Made by a program: the position numbers and the translations under genes. DNA of 64,000 nucleotides from Mycobacterium colombiense (GTDB taxonomy: Bacteria > Actinomycetota > Actinomycetes > Mycobacteriales > Mycobacteriaceae): contig NZ_LZSX01000074.1 in NCBI RefSeq assembly GCF_001665835.1, positions 1-64,000 of the forward strand, read 5' to 3'. Each line of letters opens with the position of its first letter. The first letter of the stretch is position 1. Under the pieces are notes generated by a model that saw only the letters and a program-made list of their open reading frames with translations, was not told the DNA's origin and did no database searches. Below, one piece after another: positions 1-9,342 of this stretch.

Positions 1-2
1 CG

Positions 3-569
3 GCCCGCCGGCCACACGGGCAGCACACCACCGTGGTGGTGCATGTCGATGTTGAGCAGCGCGCTGCGGCACTGCATTTGGGTCCGCTGCTGACCGACGC
101 CGAACGTCGTTACCTGACGTGTGATGCGACGTGTGAAGTCTGGTTCGAACGCCGCGGCCAGGTCATTGGTGCCGGCCGGGCGTCCCGGCTGGTCAACCGG
201 CGGCTTCGCCGCGCGCTGGAGCACCGCGACCGCATGTGCGCGGTGCCTGGCTGTGGTGTCACCCGTGGTCTGCACGCCCATCACATCCGGCACTGGGAAG
301 ACGGCGGCCCCACGGAGTTGGCCAACCTGGTGCTGCTATGCCCCTATCATCACCGGCTGCACCATCGCGGCGTCCTCACCATCACCGGACCCGCAGACGA
401 CCTCATCGTCACCGACAACGCCGGCCGACCACTGAGCCCGGGATCGCTGGCGCGCCCACCAACTCAACCCCCGCCCGCGGTGGCGCCCTGCCCGGGACCT
501 ACCGGCGAGCGCGCCGACTGGTGGTGGTACGAACCCTTCCAACCCCAACCACCACCGACAAACAACTAG
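3..569 (+). CDS. HNH endonuclease-domain protein of the 13E12/DUF222 type (5' truncated by window)
   Basis: The reading frame is open to the first base, so only the C-terminal part of the protein is present. The visible part carries an HNH nuclease fold: a CxxxxC pair (CAVPGC) at about residue 70 of the segment that begins at base 33, then AHHIRHW, the N of ELANLVLLC, and CPYHHRLHH. These are the metal-binding and catalytic His/Asn/His positions. Mycobacteria carry many such DUF222-HNH proteins, known as the 13E12 repeat family, with unclear cellular roles. The tail after the HNH is proline-rich and looks disordered. No downstream partner is seen. Family assignment is secure; function is not. 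Confidence 0.8.
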   Translation, partial: ARRPHGQHTTVVVHVDVEQRAAALHLGPLLTDAERRYLTCDATCEVWFERRGQVIGAGRASRLVNRRLRRALEHRDRMCAVPGCGVTRGLHAHHIRHWEDGGPTELANLVLLCPYHHRLHHRGVLTITGPADDLIVTDNAGRPLSPGSLARPPTQPPPAVAPCPGPTGERADWWWYEPFQPQPPPTNN

Positions 570-844
570 CTTGGCGACCGGGACCGGTCACTACCGGCGA
601 TGCGAAGCTTAAACACGTTGAGGCATCAACACATTCGCTCGCGCTACCGGCTGCCCACCGCGTCGTGGACATCGGGGCCGACGGTCAATCACGCACCGGC
701 TGGTCGACGTGACCGGTTGATCCATGGCGTAAAGAAAGACGGCATCCGGCGACTCGTCGGCATCGAACTACAGGTCGAAGCCGATAACGCCGTTCGGCGG
801 CCGCGCCGCCCTTGCGATCGCCGCGGCCGAGCTTGCGTCGGCGG
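570..844. other. intergenic stretch without a supported gene
   Basis: This 275-base gap separates the HNH gene from the end of the methyltransferase on the other strand. I see no RNA gene, strong promoter or clear terminator. Near base 610 there is a near-match to a KstR-type palindrome with an AACACGTT core, but its outer bases fail the consensus and no gene follows. Some minus-strand codons look gene-like but are interrupted by a stop. Confidence 0.4.
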
Positions 845-1792
845 CTAACTCGCCGTCCGTTGCGCTGCCACAAACAGATTCGCGGGCACATAGTCCCGGA
901 CCTCCTCGGGCGCCGCGCGCCCGTAGCCGGCCATCAGCTCGTCGGCCGGCGTCACCGTCACCTCCCAGCCGTGCCGGCCGAACCACTCGCCGACGTCCTC
1001 GCGTTCCTCGAAATACCAGAGCTCGTCGGTCCGGGGCACCTCGCGGTCCGGATCCACGCCGGCCATCAGCCCGCGGATCCGGTCCATCCGCTCACGGCGC
1101 TTGGCGCGGAACTGCGGGTCGAGGAAGGTCGGACCCAGCGCCTCCACGGCGACCCGGCTGCCGGGAACGGTCAGCCCCTGGATGCGGTCGAACAGCAGGT
1201 CCTGGGCGGTGGCGGGCAGATACGGCATCAGCCCCTCGGCCGACCAGACGCTGGGCGCCGACGCGTCAAAACCCGCCTGCCGCAACGCGGCCGGCCAATC
1301 CTGGCGCAGGTCCACCGGAACCGCGACCCGGTTGCAGGCGGGCTGCGCCCCATGCTCGGCCAACGTGGACGCCTTGAAGTCCAGCACCCGGGGCTGGTCG
1401 AGCTCGTAGACCGTGATGCCCGCCGGCCAGGGCAGCCGCCAGGACCGCGCGTCCAGGCCGGCCGCCAGGATCACCGCCTGGCGAATGCCCGCGCCGGCGG
1501 CGTCGAGGAAGAACTTGTCGAAAAACGCTGTGCGCGAGGCCATGTAGCCGACCATCGATTGCATCTGCAGCGGCAACGTCGGTTCGGCCTCGATGACCTC
1601 GTCCGGCAGCTGGCCCGCGGAGTGCCAGTTCCACACGCCGTCGCCCGCGGCGTCGAGGAACACCTGGGCGAACGGGTCTGTGATCAAAGGGTTTTCGTTG
1701 CGGGTTTCCGCCGCGCGGGCCGAAGCGACCCCCAGCGCGGTAGCCCCCACGCTTTCGGTGATCTCCCAGCTGTCGTTGTCGGTCCTCGCCAT
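845..1792 (-). CDS. class I SAM-dependent methyltransferase, TIGR00027/UPF0677 family (copy 2 of a tandem pair)
   Basis: The protein has about 315 residues, normal for the mycobacterial family related to leucine carboxyl methyltransferases. Family signatures are the N-terminal [18 protein letters not shown], the SAM-binding stretch [16 protein letters not shown], the acidic [13 protein letters not shown], and [11 protein letters not shown]. These enzymes are predicted to methylate carboxyl or hydroxyl groups, but natural substrates are mostly unknown. I chose ATG at 1792 because an AAGGGAG ribosome site lies just upstream. GTG at 1798 is also possible and would give a 4-base overlap with the stop of the upstream copy. 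The two copies form a translationally close pair. Confidence 0.85.
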   Translation of the reverse strand: MARTDNDSWEITESVGATALGVASARAAETRNENPLITDPFAQVFLDAAGDGVWNWHSAGQLPDEVIEAEPTLPLQMQSMVGYMASRTAFFDKFFLDAAGAGIRQAVILAAGLDARSWRLPWPAGITVYELDQPRVLDFKASTLAEHGAQPACNRVAVPVDLRQDWPAALRQAGFDASAPSVWSAEGLMPYLPATAQDLLFDRIQGLTVPGSRVAVEALGPTFLDPQFRAKRRERMDRIRGLMAGVDPDREVPRTDELWYFEEREDVGEWFGRHGWEVTVTPADELMAGYGRAAPEEVRDYVPANLFVAAQRTAS

Positions 1793-1794
1793 CC

Positions 1795-2745
1795 TCACTC
1801 CCTTCCCTTCCGCTGCGCCGCCACGAACCGCGTCTGCGGTGTGGCGTGGTCGATGTCTTGTGGTGGTCTGCGGTCGTAGCCGGCCATCAGTTCCGGCGCC
1901 GGGGTGACCGTCACGTCCCAGCCGTGCCGGCCCAGCCAGTCACCCACGTCTTCACGTTCCTCGAAGTACCAGAGGTCTTGCACGTCGGGAATGTCGCGGT
2001 CGGGCTCCAGTTCGGCCATCAGGTCGCGCACCCGCTGCATGGTCTGGCGCTGCCGGTCGCGGGCGCCCTCGTCGAGGAAGTCGGGTCCGGGCGCCTCCAC
2101 GGCGATCCGGCTGCCTGGCGCGCTGAGCGCCTGTACCCGCTCGAACAACAGTTCCTGGGCGGCCGCCGGCAGAAACGGCAACAGCCCCTCGGCCGACCAC
2201 ACGCTGGGCGCTTCGGCGTCAAATCCGGCCCGCTGCAAAGCGGACGGCCAGTCGTGACGTAGGTCGACGGGAACGCTGACCAGCTCGCAGGTTGGCTGGG
2301 CGCCCTTGTCGCGCAGCGTCGACGCCTTGAAGTCCAGCACCCGGGGCTGGTCCAGCTCGTACACCGTGGTGCCGTCCGGCCAGGGCAGCCGCCACGCCCG
2401 CGAGTCCAACCCGGCCGCCAGGATCACCACCTGCCGCACGCCCGTGCCGGTGGCGTCGAGGAAGAACTGGTCGAAGAAGGCCGTCCGCGCGGCCATGTAG
2501 TCGACCATGCCCTGCATTCGCGGCTTGAGGTCCGGATCGATCTCGGCGATCTGGGCGGGCAGGTTGGGGGCCGCGAACCAGTCCCAAATGCCTTTCCCGG
2601 CGGCCTGCAGGAACACCCGCGCGAACGGGTCGCTGATCAGCGGGTTCTCGCTTTCGGTTTCCGCGGCCCGGGCCGCCGCGACGCCGAGCGCCGTCGCCCC
2701 CACGCTCTCGGTGATCTCCCAGCTGTCGTTGTCCGTCCTGGCCAC
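1795..2745 (-). CDS. class I SAM-dependent methyltransferase, TIGR00027/UPF0677 family (copy 1 of a tandem pair)
   Basis: This 316-residue protein is plainly a paralogue of its downstream neighbour. It shares the same [18 protein letters not shown] start, [19 protein letters not shown] loop, [13 protein letters not shown] and [11 protein letters not shown]. The start is GTG at 2745, supported by TTGGGAGG seven to eight bases upstream; the longer open frame to 2772 has no such site. Its stop overlaps or abuts the start of the second copy, so the pair is probably co-transcribed. The substrate is unknown. Retention of two near-copies suggests recent duplication or gene conversion. Confidence 0.85.
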   Translation of the reverse strand: MARTDNDSWEITESVGATALGVAAARAAETESENPLISDPFARVFLQAAGKGIWDWFAAPNLPAQIAEIDPDLKPRMQGMVDYMAARTAFFDQFFLDATGTGVRQVVILAAGLDSRAWRLPWPDGTTVYELDQPRVLDFKASTLRDKGAQPTCELVSVPVDLRHDWPSALQRAGFDAEAPSVWSAEGLLPFLPAAAQELLFERVQALSAPGSRIAVEAPGPDFLDEGARDRQRQTMQRVRDLMAELEPDRDIPDVQDLWYFEEREDVGDWLGRHGWDVTVTPAPELMAGYDRRPPQDIDHATPQTRFVAAQRKGRE

Positions 2746-2906
2746 GCCGGTGCCTCCCAAATTCGCTAGCACGCCTACGTACCCGACCCTACGCGCGCCG
2801 GATGAGTGGGAGCTGTCAACGGACCGGGTATTGAGTTAACTTGTCGGCGGGCCGTTTAGCAGGTCGAAAGCACGGTGTCAGCGCGAATCCGAAGGATCGT
2901 TAGTAC

Positions 2907-5282
2907 ATGCGAGTTGAGGGGCGCGACATCGTCGTCTCCGGCAACTTGCTGCAGCCGTTGACCCGGCGGACCAACGACATCCTGCGGCTGATGCTGGCGT
3001 TGCTGTTCCTGGCGGTGGTGATCACGGGTTCGGTGATCACCCGCCCGCAGTGGATCGCGCTGGAGAAATCCGTATCGCAGATCGTCGGCGTTTTGTCGCC
3101 GACGCAATCCGATGTGGTGTACCTGATCTACGGATTGGCGATCGTGGCATTGCCGTTCATGATCCTCATCGGCCTGATCGTCGCCGGGCAATGGAAACTG
3201 CTGGGCGCGTACGCCAGCGCGGGGTTGAGCGCGATCGTCTTGCTGTCGATCAGCGGCACCGGCCTTGCCGCGCCGCGGTGGCACTTCGACGCCCTCGACC
3301 GGCTGACCACGCTGCCGGCGCAGTTGCTCGACGACCCTCGGTGGATCGGGATGCTGGCGGCGGTGCTGACGGTTTCGGGTCCCTGGCTGCCGGCGCGCTG
3401 GCGGCACTGGTGGTGGGCGTTGCTGCTGGCCTTCGTCCCGATCCATCTGGTGGTCAGCGCCATCGTCCCAGCGCGCTCGTTGGTCGGTCTGGCGGTCGGG
3501 TGGGTCGTCGGCGCGCTGGTGGTGCTCGTCGTCGGCACTCCCGCGCTGGAGGTCCCGCTGGACGCCGCGGTGCGCGCCCTGGCCAAGGCCGGCTTCGCCG
3601 TCTCGCGCCTCACCGTGGTCCGGCCGGCCGGCCGCGGCCCGCTGATTCTTTCGGCCGACGGCGAACATCTCGGGGAGACGGCGCTGATCGAGCTGTACGG
3701 CCCGCATCAACGCAGCGGCGGGGCGCTGCGCCAGGTGTGGGGAAAGCTGCGGCTGCGCGACGCCGAGACCGCGCCCCTGGTGACTTCCATGCGCCGGGCC
3801 GTGGAGCATCGCGCGTTGATGGCGATCGCGATCGGTGACGCGGGCCTGGCCAACACGGCGACGGTCGCCGTCGCCTCGCTGGACCGGGGGTGGATGCTCT
3901 ACTCGCACCGGCCCCCTCGCGGCACACCCATCGATGAATGCGCGAAGACGACTCCCGTTGGCCGGCTGTGGGAGTCGCTGCGGGGCCTCAACGACCGCCA
4001 GATCGCCCACGGGGACCTGCGCAGCCACCAGATCACGGTGGAGGACGACACCGTGATGTTCGGCGGGTTCGGCAGGGCCGAATACGGAGCGACCGACGCC
4101 CAACTCCAATCCGACATCGCGCAGCTACTGGTGACCACCTCCGCCCTCTACGAGCCGACGTCCGCGGTGCGCGCGGCAATCGAGGTGTTTGGCAAGGACA
4201 CCATCCTGAGCGCCTCCCGCCGACTCACGAAAGTCGCTGTGCCGCGATACATTCGACGTTCGGTCCCGGACGCCGGTGCCGTCATCTCCGGTGCGCGGGC
4301 CGAAGTCAAGCGCCAAACCGGCGCCGATCAGATCAAGTCCCAGACCATCACCAGGTTCACCCGCAGCCAGATCGTCCAGCTGGTGCTCTTCGGCGCGCTG
4401 GTCTATGTCGCGTACCCCTTCATCAGCACGGCGCCGACGTTCTTCTCCCAGCTGAGGACCGCGAACTGGTCGTGGGCGCTGCTGGGCCTGCTGGTGTCGG
4501 CGCTGACCTACGTCGGGGCGGCCGCCGCGCTGTGGGCCTGCGCCGACGGCATGGTGAACTTCTGGATGCTGTCAATCGCCCAGGTGGCCAACACCTTTGC
4601 CGCGACCACCACTCCGGCGGGCGTCGGCGGGCTGGCACTGAGCACGCGGTTCTTGCAGAAGAGCGGCCTGTCGGCGATGCGAGCGACCGCGGCGGTAGCG
4701 TTGCAGCAGTCGGTACAGGTGATCGCGCATCTTGCGCTGCTGATCTTGTTCAGCGCCGCGGCCGGCGCCTCGATGAACCTGCGGCATTTCGTCCCGAGCG
4801 CGACGCTGCTGTACCTGATCGCGGGGATCGCGCTGGGCATCGTCGGCACGTTCCTGTTCGTGCCCACGCTGCGCAAGTGGCTGGCGACCGAGGTGCGCCC
4901 CAAGCTGAACGAGGTGGTGACCGACCTGGTCAAGCTCGCCCGCGAACCGAGGCGGCTCGCCCTGATCCTGCTGGGTTGTGCGGGCACCACCCTCGGCGCG
5001 GCGCTGGCGTTGTGGGCCAGCATCGAGGCCTTCGGTGGCGGAACGACTTTCGTCGCGGTCACGGTGGTCACCATGGTCGGCGGCACGTTGGCGTCCGCGG
5101 CGCCCACACCCGGCGGTGTCGGGGCGGTCGAGGCGGCGCTGATCGGTGGCCTGGCCGCGTTCGGCGTGCCGGCGGCCGTCGGTGTGCCGTCGGTCCTGCT
5201 GTACCGGATGCTGACCTGCTGGCTACCGGTGTTCGTCGGGTGGCCGGTGATGCGGTGGCTGACCACCAACGAGATGGTCTGA
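2907..5282 (+). CDS. large membrane protein: N-terminal TM block, kinase-like soluble region, C-terminal UPF0104/LPG-synthase-type TM domain (Rv0585c-like)
   Basis: The protein has 791 residues in three parts. Residues about 30-205 contain several hydrophobic helices. Residues about 215-450 are soluble and include HGDLR at 368-372 and FGGFGRA at 385-391, with spacing like the catalytic loop and DFG of a protein kinase, although the DFG aspartate is Gly. Residues about 475-790 are a multi-helix domain with the APTPGGVGAVEAAL signature of UPF0104/AglD-type lipid flippases and lysyl-PG synthase membrane regions. The start is ATG at 2907 behind GAAGGA. A role in moving or modifying an envelope lipid is inferred. 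It converges on the GH92 gene with only four bases between the stops. Confidence 0.8.
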   Translation: MRVEGRDIVVSGNLLQPLTRRTNDILRLMLALLFLAVVITGSVITRPQWIALEKSVSQIVGVLSPTQSDVVYLIYGLAIVALPFMILIGLIVAGQWKLLGAYASAGLSAIVLLSISGTGLAAPRWHFDALDRLTTLPAQLLDDPRWIGMLAAVLTVSGPWLPARWRHWWWALLLAFVPIHLVVSAIVPARSLVGLAVGWVVGALVVLVVGTPALEVPLDAAVRALAKAGFAVSRLTVVRPAGRGPLILSADGEHLGETALIELYGPHQRSGGALRQVWGKLRLRDAETAPLVTSMRRAVEHRALMAIAIGDAGLANTATVAVASLDRGWMLYSHRPPRGTPIDECAKTTPVGRLWESLRGLNDRQIAHGDLRSHQITVEDDTVMFGGFGRAEYGATDAQLQSDIAQLLVTTSALYEPTSAVRAAIEVFGKDTILSASRRLTKVAVPRYIRRSVPDAGAVISGARAEVKRQTGADQIKSQTITRFTRSQIVQLVLFGALVYVAYPFISTAPTFFSQLRTANWSWALLGLLVSALTYVGAAAALWACADGMVNFWMLSIAQVANTFAATTTPAGVGGLALSTRFLQKSGLSAMRATAAVALQQSVQVIAHLALLILFSAAAGASMNLRHFVPSATLLYLIAGIALGIVGTFLFVPTLRKWLATEVRPKLNEVVTDLVKLAREPRRLALILLGCAGTTLGAALALWASIEAFGGGTTFVAVTVVTMVGGTLASAAPTPGGVGAVEAALIGGLAAFGVPAAVGVPSVLLYRMLTCWLPVFVGWPVMRWLTTNEMV

Positions 5283-5286
5283 GGGC

Positions 5287-7920
5287 CTAGTTCCCGGATT
5301 CGGTCTGCGCGTCCACGAGAACCGTTGAAGTGCGCACGCTTTGGCCGACCGTGGTGGTCAAAGACACCAGGTAATAGTCCTCGGGCACCGACTGCGCGAC
5401 GGTGATCGGGACGGTGACGCTGGCCGATCCGTCGGCGGCGAATCGACCCGACGCCGGCTTCACGCCGATCCCGACATCCGACGAGGTGCCCGTGACGGCG
5501 TAGCCGTCGGCGCCGTCGGTCATGCGTTGCGCATCGAGGGTGACGGTGCCGGTGTGCCCGGGCGTGATCGTCACGACGGGTTGATCGACGTTGACGGCGA
5601 CCGCCGAACTGCCCGCCCCGAAAGACGGCGGCGCATCCGCTTCGGCTGTGCCCCAATGCTTGTCGGGATAGGCGGCCAGCGAGAAGGCCAGCGTACCGCC
5701 GGTGCGGATGATCGACTCGGGCAGCGAGGTGCGGTCGGTGGCCTGGCCGTCGACCTTCAGGCCGCTGATGTATTTGAGGTGGTGCGGTCCGGAGGCGCCC
5801 GGGGCGGCGATCCGGATGGATTTGTTTGCGGGCAGCGCGATTTCGATGCGGTCGAATAGCGGCGCCCCCACGGTGAGGATCGGCGTTGCGGGGGTGGCCG
5901 GATACAGGCCCAGCGCCGCCCACACGTACCAACTGGCCAGCGCCCCCAGGTCGTCGTTGCCCGGCTCGCCGTCGGCGGTCGGAGCGAAGAGCCCGCGCAC
6001 CCGGTCGACCGTGCGCTGCGTCTTCCAGGGTTGGCCGATGTAGTTGTACAGCCACGGCACACCGAAACTCGGTTCGTTGCCGGCCCACAGGTAGGGCTGG
6101 TTGGGTCCGACGTTGAGCTTGTCGGTGAAGCGGTCGAGCCGGTCGGCCACGGCCGCGCGTCCGCCGAGCGCGGTCACCAGGCCCGCGACATTGTGCGGCA
6201 CCGACCAGACGTACTGCTCGGCGTTGCCCTCGTCGTACCCCACCTGGCCGAAGTTTTCCGGGGCCACCACAAACCCGGGGCCGCGCCGGAAGTAGCCGGT
6301 CCAGCTGCGCGGCACGATGTATCGGGTGGTCGGGTTGAACAGGTTCTGCCAGTACTGCGCCCGGTTCGCGAATTCGGCCGCGGTCGCGGCATCGCCCAGC
6401 GAGTCGGCGAATCGGGAAATGGCAAAGTCGTCCACCGACCACTCGAGGGTGATGGACGCGTCGGCGATCCAGCCGTTGCGGCCGAACTCCAGCGTGAACG
6501 GCGCATAGCCCAGCCGTTGGTAGGTGGCGATGCCGCGGCGCTCCACGTAACCGCCTAGGCCCACACCACCTTTGGTCGCCCCATCCACCATGTAGCGCAA
6601 CGCCGTTTTCGCGTCGAAGTCGTTGGCGCCGAAAGTGTTCAGGTTCACGATCAGCGGTACCACGCTGTCCCCACTCATCTCGCCGGTCGTGGCGTTGGCG
6701 AACGCCCACCGGGGCAGCGCGCCGCTCTGCTCGGCGTCGTTCACCAGCGATTGGGCCATATCGCTAGCCCGGTCCGGGAACAGCAACGCCTGCAGCGCGG
6801 CCAGGCACCGGTAGGTGTCCCAGTCGGAGAAGTTGGCGTATTGCGTGTGGCCGGCGGCCACCGTGTGGATGGCGCCGTCGAACCCGACGTAGCGCCCGTC
6901 GGCGTCGTTGAAGATGTTGGGGTGCAACAGCGATCGATACAGGGAGGTGTAGAAGGTGGTCAGGTCGTCGACGTTGCGGCCGGCGACCGACACGCGCGAC
7001 AGCGCTGCGTTCCATTCCTTCGACGCGGCTTCGCGAACGTCGTCGAAGCCCGCCTCGCCCTCGGCCGCCAGGTTCGCCCGCGCCCCCTCGATGCCGACGT
7101 AGGAGATCGCGGTGCGGACCTGCAGCGTCGAGCCGGGCGGGAACTCCACATACCCACCGCTGTAGGGCGCGTTCGCGCTGCGGGAGCCGGCGTAAACCGC
7201 ACTGCCGTCCCAGGATCCGTACGAGGTGAAGGGCTGGCTGAACTTCATCGCGAAGTACACGGTGTAGGCGTTCGGCTTGTCGCAGAATCCGCCGCTGGTG
7301 GCCCACCCGGTGATGGTGGTGTTGTCCTCCCCGATCTGAATGGTCGCGCGGGAGTTGCCCGCCAGCGACGAGCCGGAGCGCACCTGGAACAGCGCGGGCC
7401 GTCCGTTGCGCGGGTAGCTGAAACGCCCGACGCCCGTGTGCGCGGTGGCGGTGAGTTCCGCCTTCACCCCGGTGCCGGTGAAGCGCACCGTGTAGTAGCC
7501 GGGCGTGCCCTGCTCGGTGTCGTCGTGGGCGATCCGCTCGGTGGCGTTCCAGGGTTGCGGGCCGACTTCGCCGGTGACCGGCAGCATCGAGATGTCGCCG
7601 AAGGCAGCGCATCCCACCGAGGCGTGGGTCATGCTGAATCCGCTTGCTCGCGGGTTGTCGTAGTTGTAGCCGGCGTAGTTGCCGGCGGTGTCCGGCGAAT
7701 ACTGCACCATCCCGAACGGCACGGTGGCGCCCGGGAAGTTGTTGATCTCCCCCACCGTCTCGCCGCCCGTCCCGGTGCCGATGAGGGTCGCGACGTGGTC
7801 GACGGGATTGGCCACGAACAGGGGCGGGCCGTCGTATCCCCTCGGCGGCGCCGCCGCGATGAAGACCATGAAGACGGCCGACGCCGCGATGACCGCAATG
7901 AGGGCCCGCCGCGACCGCAT
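5287..7920 (-). CDS. secreted GH92-family alpha-1,2-mannosidase (Rv0584-like)
   Basis: This 877-residue protein opens with a basic and hydrophobic export signal (residues 1-25, ending near AAAPPRG). It then follows the glycoside hydrolase family 92 pattern: [17 protein letters not shown](V)[49 protein letters not shown] and [16 protein letters not shown]92 enzymes are calcium-dependent inverting exo-mannosidases acting on alpha-mannosides, so mannosylated envelope or host glycans are plausible substrates. The last 100 or so residues look like an Ig-type beta domain. It lies divergent from lpqN across a 199-base gap, and both products are exported. Family call is firm; linkage specificity is inferred. 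Confidence 0.92.
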   Translation of the reverse strand: MRSRRALIAVIAASAVFMVFIAAAPPRGYDGPPLFVANPVDHVATLIGTGTGGETVGEINNFPGATVPFGMVQYSPDTAGNYAGYNYDNPRASGFSMTHASVGCAAFGDISMLPVTGEVGPQPWNATERIAHDDTEQGTPGYYTVRFTGTGVKAELTATAHTGVGRFSYPRNGRPALFQVRSGSSLAGNSRATIQIGEDNTTITGWATSGGFCDKPNAYTVYFAMKFSQPFTSYGSWDGSAVYAGSRSANAPYSGGYVEFPPGSTLQVRTAISYVGIEGARANLAAEGEAGFDDVREAASKEWNAALSRVSVAGRNVDDLTTFYTSLYRSLLHPNIFNDADGRYVGFDGAIHTVAAGHTQYANFSDWDTYRCLAALQALLFPDRASDMAQSLVNDAEQSGALPRWAFANATTGEMSGDSVVPLIVNLNTFGANDFDAKTALRYMVDGATKGGVGLGGYVERRGIATYQRLGYAPFTLEFGRNGWIADASITLEWSVDDFAISRFADSLGDAATAAEFANRAQYWQNLFNPTTRYIVPRSWTGYFRRGPGFVVAPENFGQVGYDEGNAEQYVWSVPHNVAGLVTALGGRAAVADRLDRFTDKLNVGPNQPYLWAGNEPSFGVPWLYNYIGQPWKTQRTVDRVRGLFAPTADGEPGNDDLGALASWYVWAALGLYPATPATPILTVGAPLFDRIEIALPANKSIRIAAPGASGPHHLKYISGLKVDGQATDRTSLPESIIRTGGTLAFSLAAYPDKHWGTAEADAPPSFGAGSSAVAVNVDQPVVTITPGHTGTVTLDAQRMTDGADGYAVTGTSSDVGIGVKPASGRFAADGSASVTVPITVAQSVPEDYYLVSLTTTVGQSVRTSTVLVDAQTESGN

Positions 7921-7933
7921 ACCTGTCTAATAC

Positions 7934-7994
7934 TGGATAACGACTGCATGACGGCGTATTCGGGTGGCGTTTTGGCCGACGAATTGGATAACGA
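7934..7994. repeat. direct repeat TGGATAACGA (two copies) in the GH92/lpqN divergent region
   Basis: TGGATAACGA occurs at 7934-7943 and again at 7985-7994, 51 bases apart, about five helical turns. The first copy lies just upstream of the GH92 start codon. Same-face spacing in a divergent intergenic region suggests a regulator binding site, but no known regulator motif is recognised. Confidence 0.35.
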
Positions 7995-8119
7995 TCGGCG
8001 GATAGCCGGGCGCCGTCAAAAGGTCCAAAAGATACCGGCAAAGTTGCAGATCATTTCGGCTACTGTCATTCCAGCTTGGCTGGCGCTGGTACCGGCCTTA
8101 ATTTTCGGGAGTTTGATTA

Positions 8120-8803
8120 ATGAAACATTTGACCCTAGCAACTATCTCCGTGGCGCTGAGTTTGGCGCTGGTCGGTTGCGGCAACGACCACAAATCCGGT
8201 GACAAGACTTCGACGTCCACATCCAAATCGACGACAGCGTCAACTTCTACGTCTGGGTCATCGCCAACAAGCGCGGCGCCGGCGGCGAAAGCCAAGTACA
8301 CCATCGCCGACTACGTCAAGGACAACAACATCTCCGAGACGCCCGTGCACCACGGCGATCCGGGCCCGAACGTCGACCTGCCGGTGCCCGCGGGCTGGCA
8401 GCTCAACCAGAATTCCGGCACCTCCTACGGCGGCATCGTGCAGAGTCAGCCGGCAAATCCCTTCGATCCGCCCACCGTCTCGGCGCTGTTCTCCAAGCTG
8501 ACCGGCAATGTCGACGCTGCGAAGATCCTTCAAGCCGCCCCGGGCGAGGTGCAGAATTTGCCCGGATATGACGGGCCCGGTGACGGTTCGGCGGCCACAC
8601 TCGGCGGTTTCCAGGCCTGGCAGCTGGGCGGCACGTACCAGAAGGGCGGCAAAACCCGCGTCATCGCGCAGAAGACGGTAGTGATCCCCAGCCAGGGCGC
8701 AATCTATGTGCTCCAGCTCAACGCCGAAGGCCTGGAAAGTGACCAACTGCCGTTGATGGACGCCACCCACACCATCGACGACCAGATCACCATCACCGGC
8801 TGA
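8120..8803 (+). CDS. lpqN: LpqN/LpqT-family lipoprotein
   Basis: This 227-residue lipoprotein has a type II signal peptide ending in the lipobox LALVGC (Cys at about residue 20). A Ser/Thr-rich linker (about 25-55) follows, then a single compact domain starting YTIADYVKDNNI and ending HTIDDQITITG, as in the mycobacterial LpqN family. It would be anchored outside the plasma membrane. ATG 8120 follows GGGAG. Position beside the GH92 gene matches the remembered Mtb order (Rv0583c-Rv0584). In Mtb LpqN has been linked to host interaction; that is family knowledge, not shown here. Confidence 0.9.
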   Translation: MKHLTLATISVALSLALVGCGNDHKSGDKTSTSTSKSTTASTSTSGSSPTSAAPAAKAKYTIADYVKDNNISETPVHHGDPGPNVDLPVPAGWQLNQNSGTSYGGIVQSQPANPFDPPTVSALFSKLTGNVDAAKILQAAPGEVQNLPGYDGPGDGSAATLGGFQAWQLGGTYQKGGKTRVIAQKTVVIPSQGAIYVLQLNAEGLESDQLPLMDATHTIDDQITITG

Positions 8804-8844
8804 GTTTCTAGGCCGCGGGGCCCGGTTGGCTCTACGGTGAACGC

Positions 8845-9330
8845 ATGACAGAGCAGTCGTATGCGGTGGACGCCGGGCACCCACCGTCGGCGCTGATGCG
8901 CCTGGTCAACCCGATGATGGGATTCTTGCTGCGCAGTCCGCTGGCCGGCCTCGCACGCAAGCAGTTCATGGTGTTGAGTTTCACCGGCCGCAAGACCGGA
9001 CACCCGTATTCAATTCCGTTGAGCGCCCATCAGATTGATGATCAGCTCTACGCGCTGACCGGCGCTGGATGGAAGCAGAACTTCCGCGACGGCGCCCCCG
9101 TCCAGGTGGTGTACGACGGCAAGTCGACGCCGATGCGCGGTGAGCTCATCCGCGACCGGGGTGTCGTCTCGGATCTGTTGTTGCGCTGCGCCGAGTCCTA
9201 CGGAGTTCAGCGCGCACAACGCATGATCGGGCTGAAGTTTCGCGACCATCGCATACCGACGCGCGATGAGTTCGCCGAGGCGGTCGGTCGGCTGCATCTG
9301 GGCGCGGTCCGGCTTAGCCCGGTGGAGTAG
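8845..9330 (+). CDS. Ddn-like deazaflavin (F420)-dependent nitroreductase family protein
   Basis: The 161-residue protein has the split-barrel Ddn signature: MVLSFTGRKTGHPYSIPLS (nucleotide/F420 phosphate contacts), then YALTGAGWKQNFRDGAPVQV. Members of this family use reduced F420 to reduce quinones and other substrates, often at the membrane. A TACGGT box ends six bases before ATG 8845, so the mRNA may be leaderless. The gene is convergent with the PAS-ANTAR gene, 12 bases between the stops. The physiological substrate cannot be read from the sequence. Confidence 0.8.
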   Translation: MTEQSYAVDAGHPPSALMRLVNPMMGFLLRSPLAGLARKQFMVLSFTGRKTGHPYSIPLSAHQIDDQLYALTGAGWKQNFRDGAPVQVVYDGKSTPMRGELIRDRGVVSDLLLRCAESYGVQRAQRMIGLKFRDHRIPTRDEFAEAVGRLHLGAVRLSPVE

Positions 9331-9342
9331 AACCGAGCTCGC

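Noticed and set aside
609..622. KstR-like palindrome in the 570-844 gap
   Set aside because: The AACACGTT core is present but one fixed outer base fails and no downstream gene is oriented to use it.
2856..4109. 417-residue minus-strand frame
   Set aside because: Antisense of the Rv0585c-like gene; Gln/Arg/Asp-rich low-complexity product.
4508..6709. 733-residue open frame on the minus strand
   Set aside because: It runs across the 3' ends of the Rv0585c-like and GH92 genes out of frame, is Arg/Ala-rich without domain motifs, and is an artefact of high GC.
6751..8202. 483-residue plus-strand open frame reaching into lpqN
   Set aside because: Antisense to the GH92 gene and then out of frame with lpqN; no recognisable domain.
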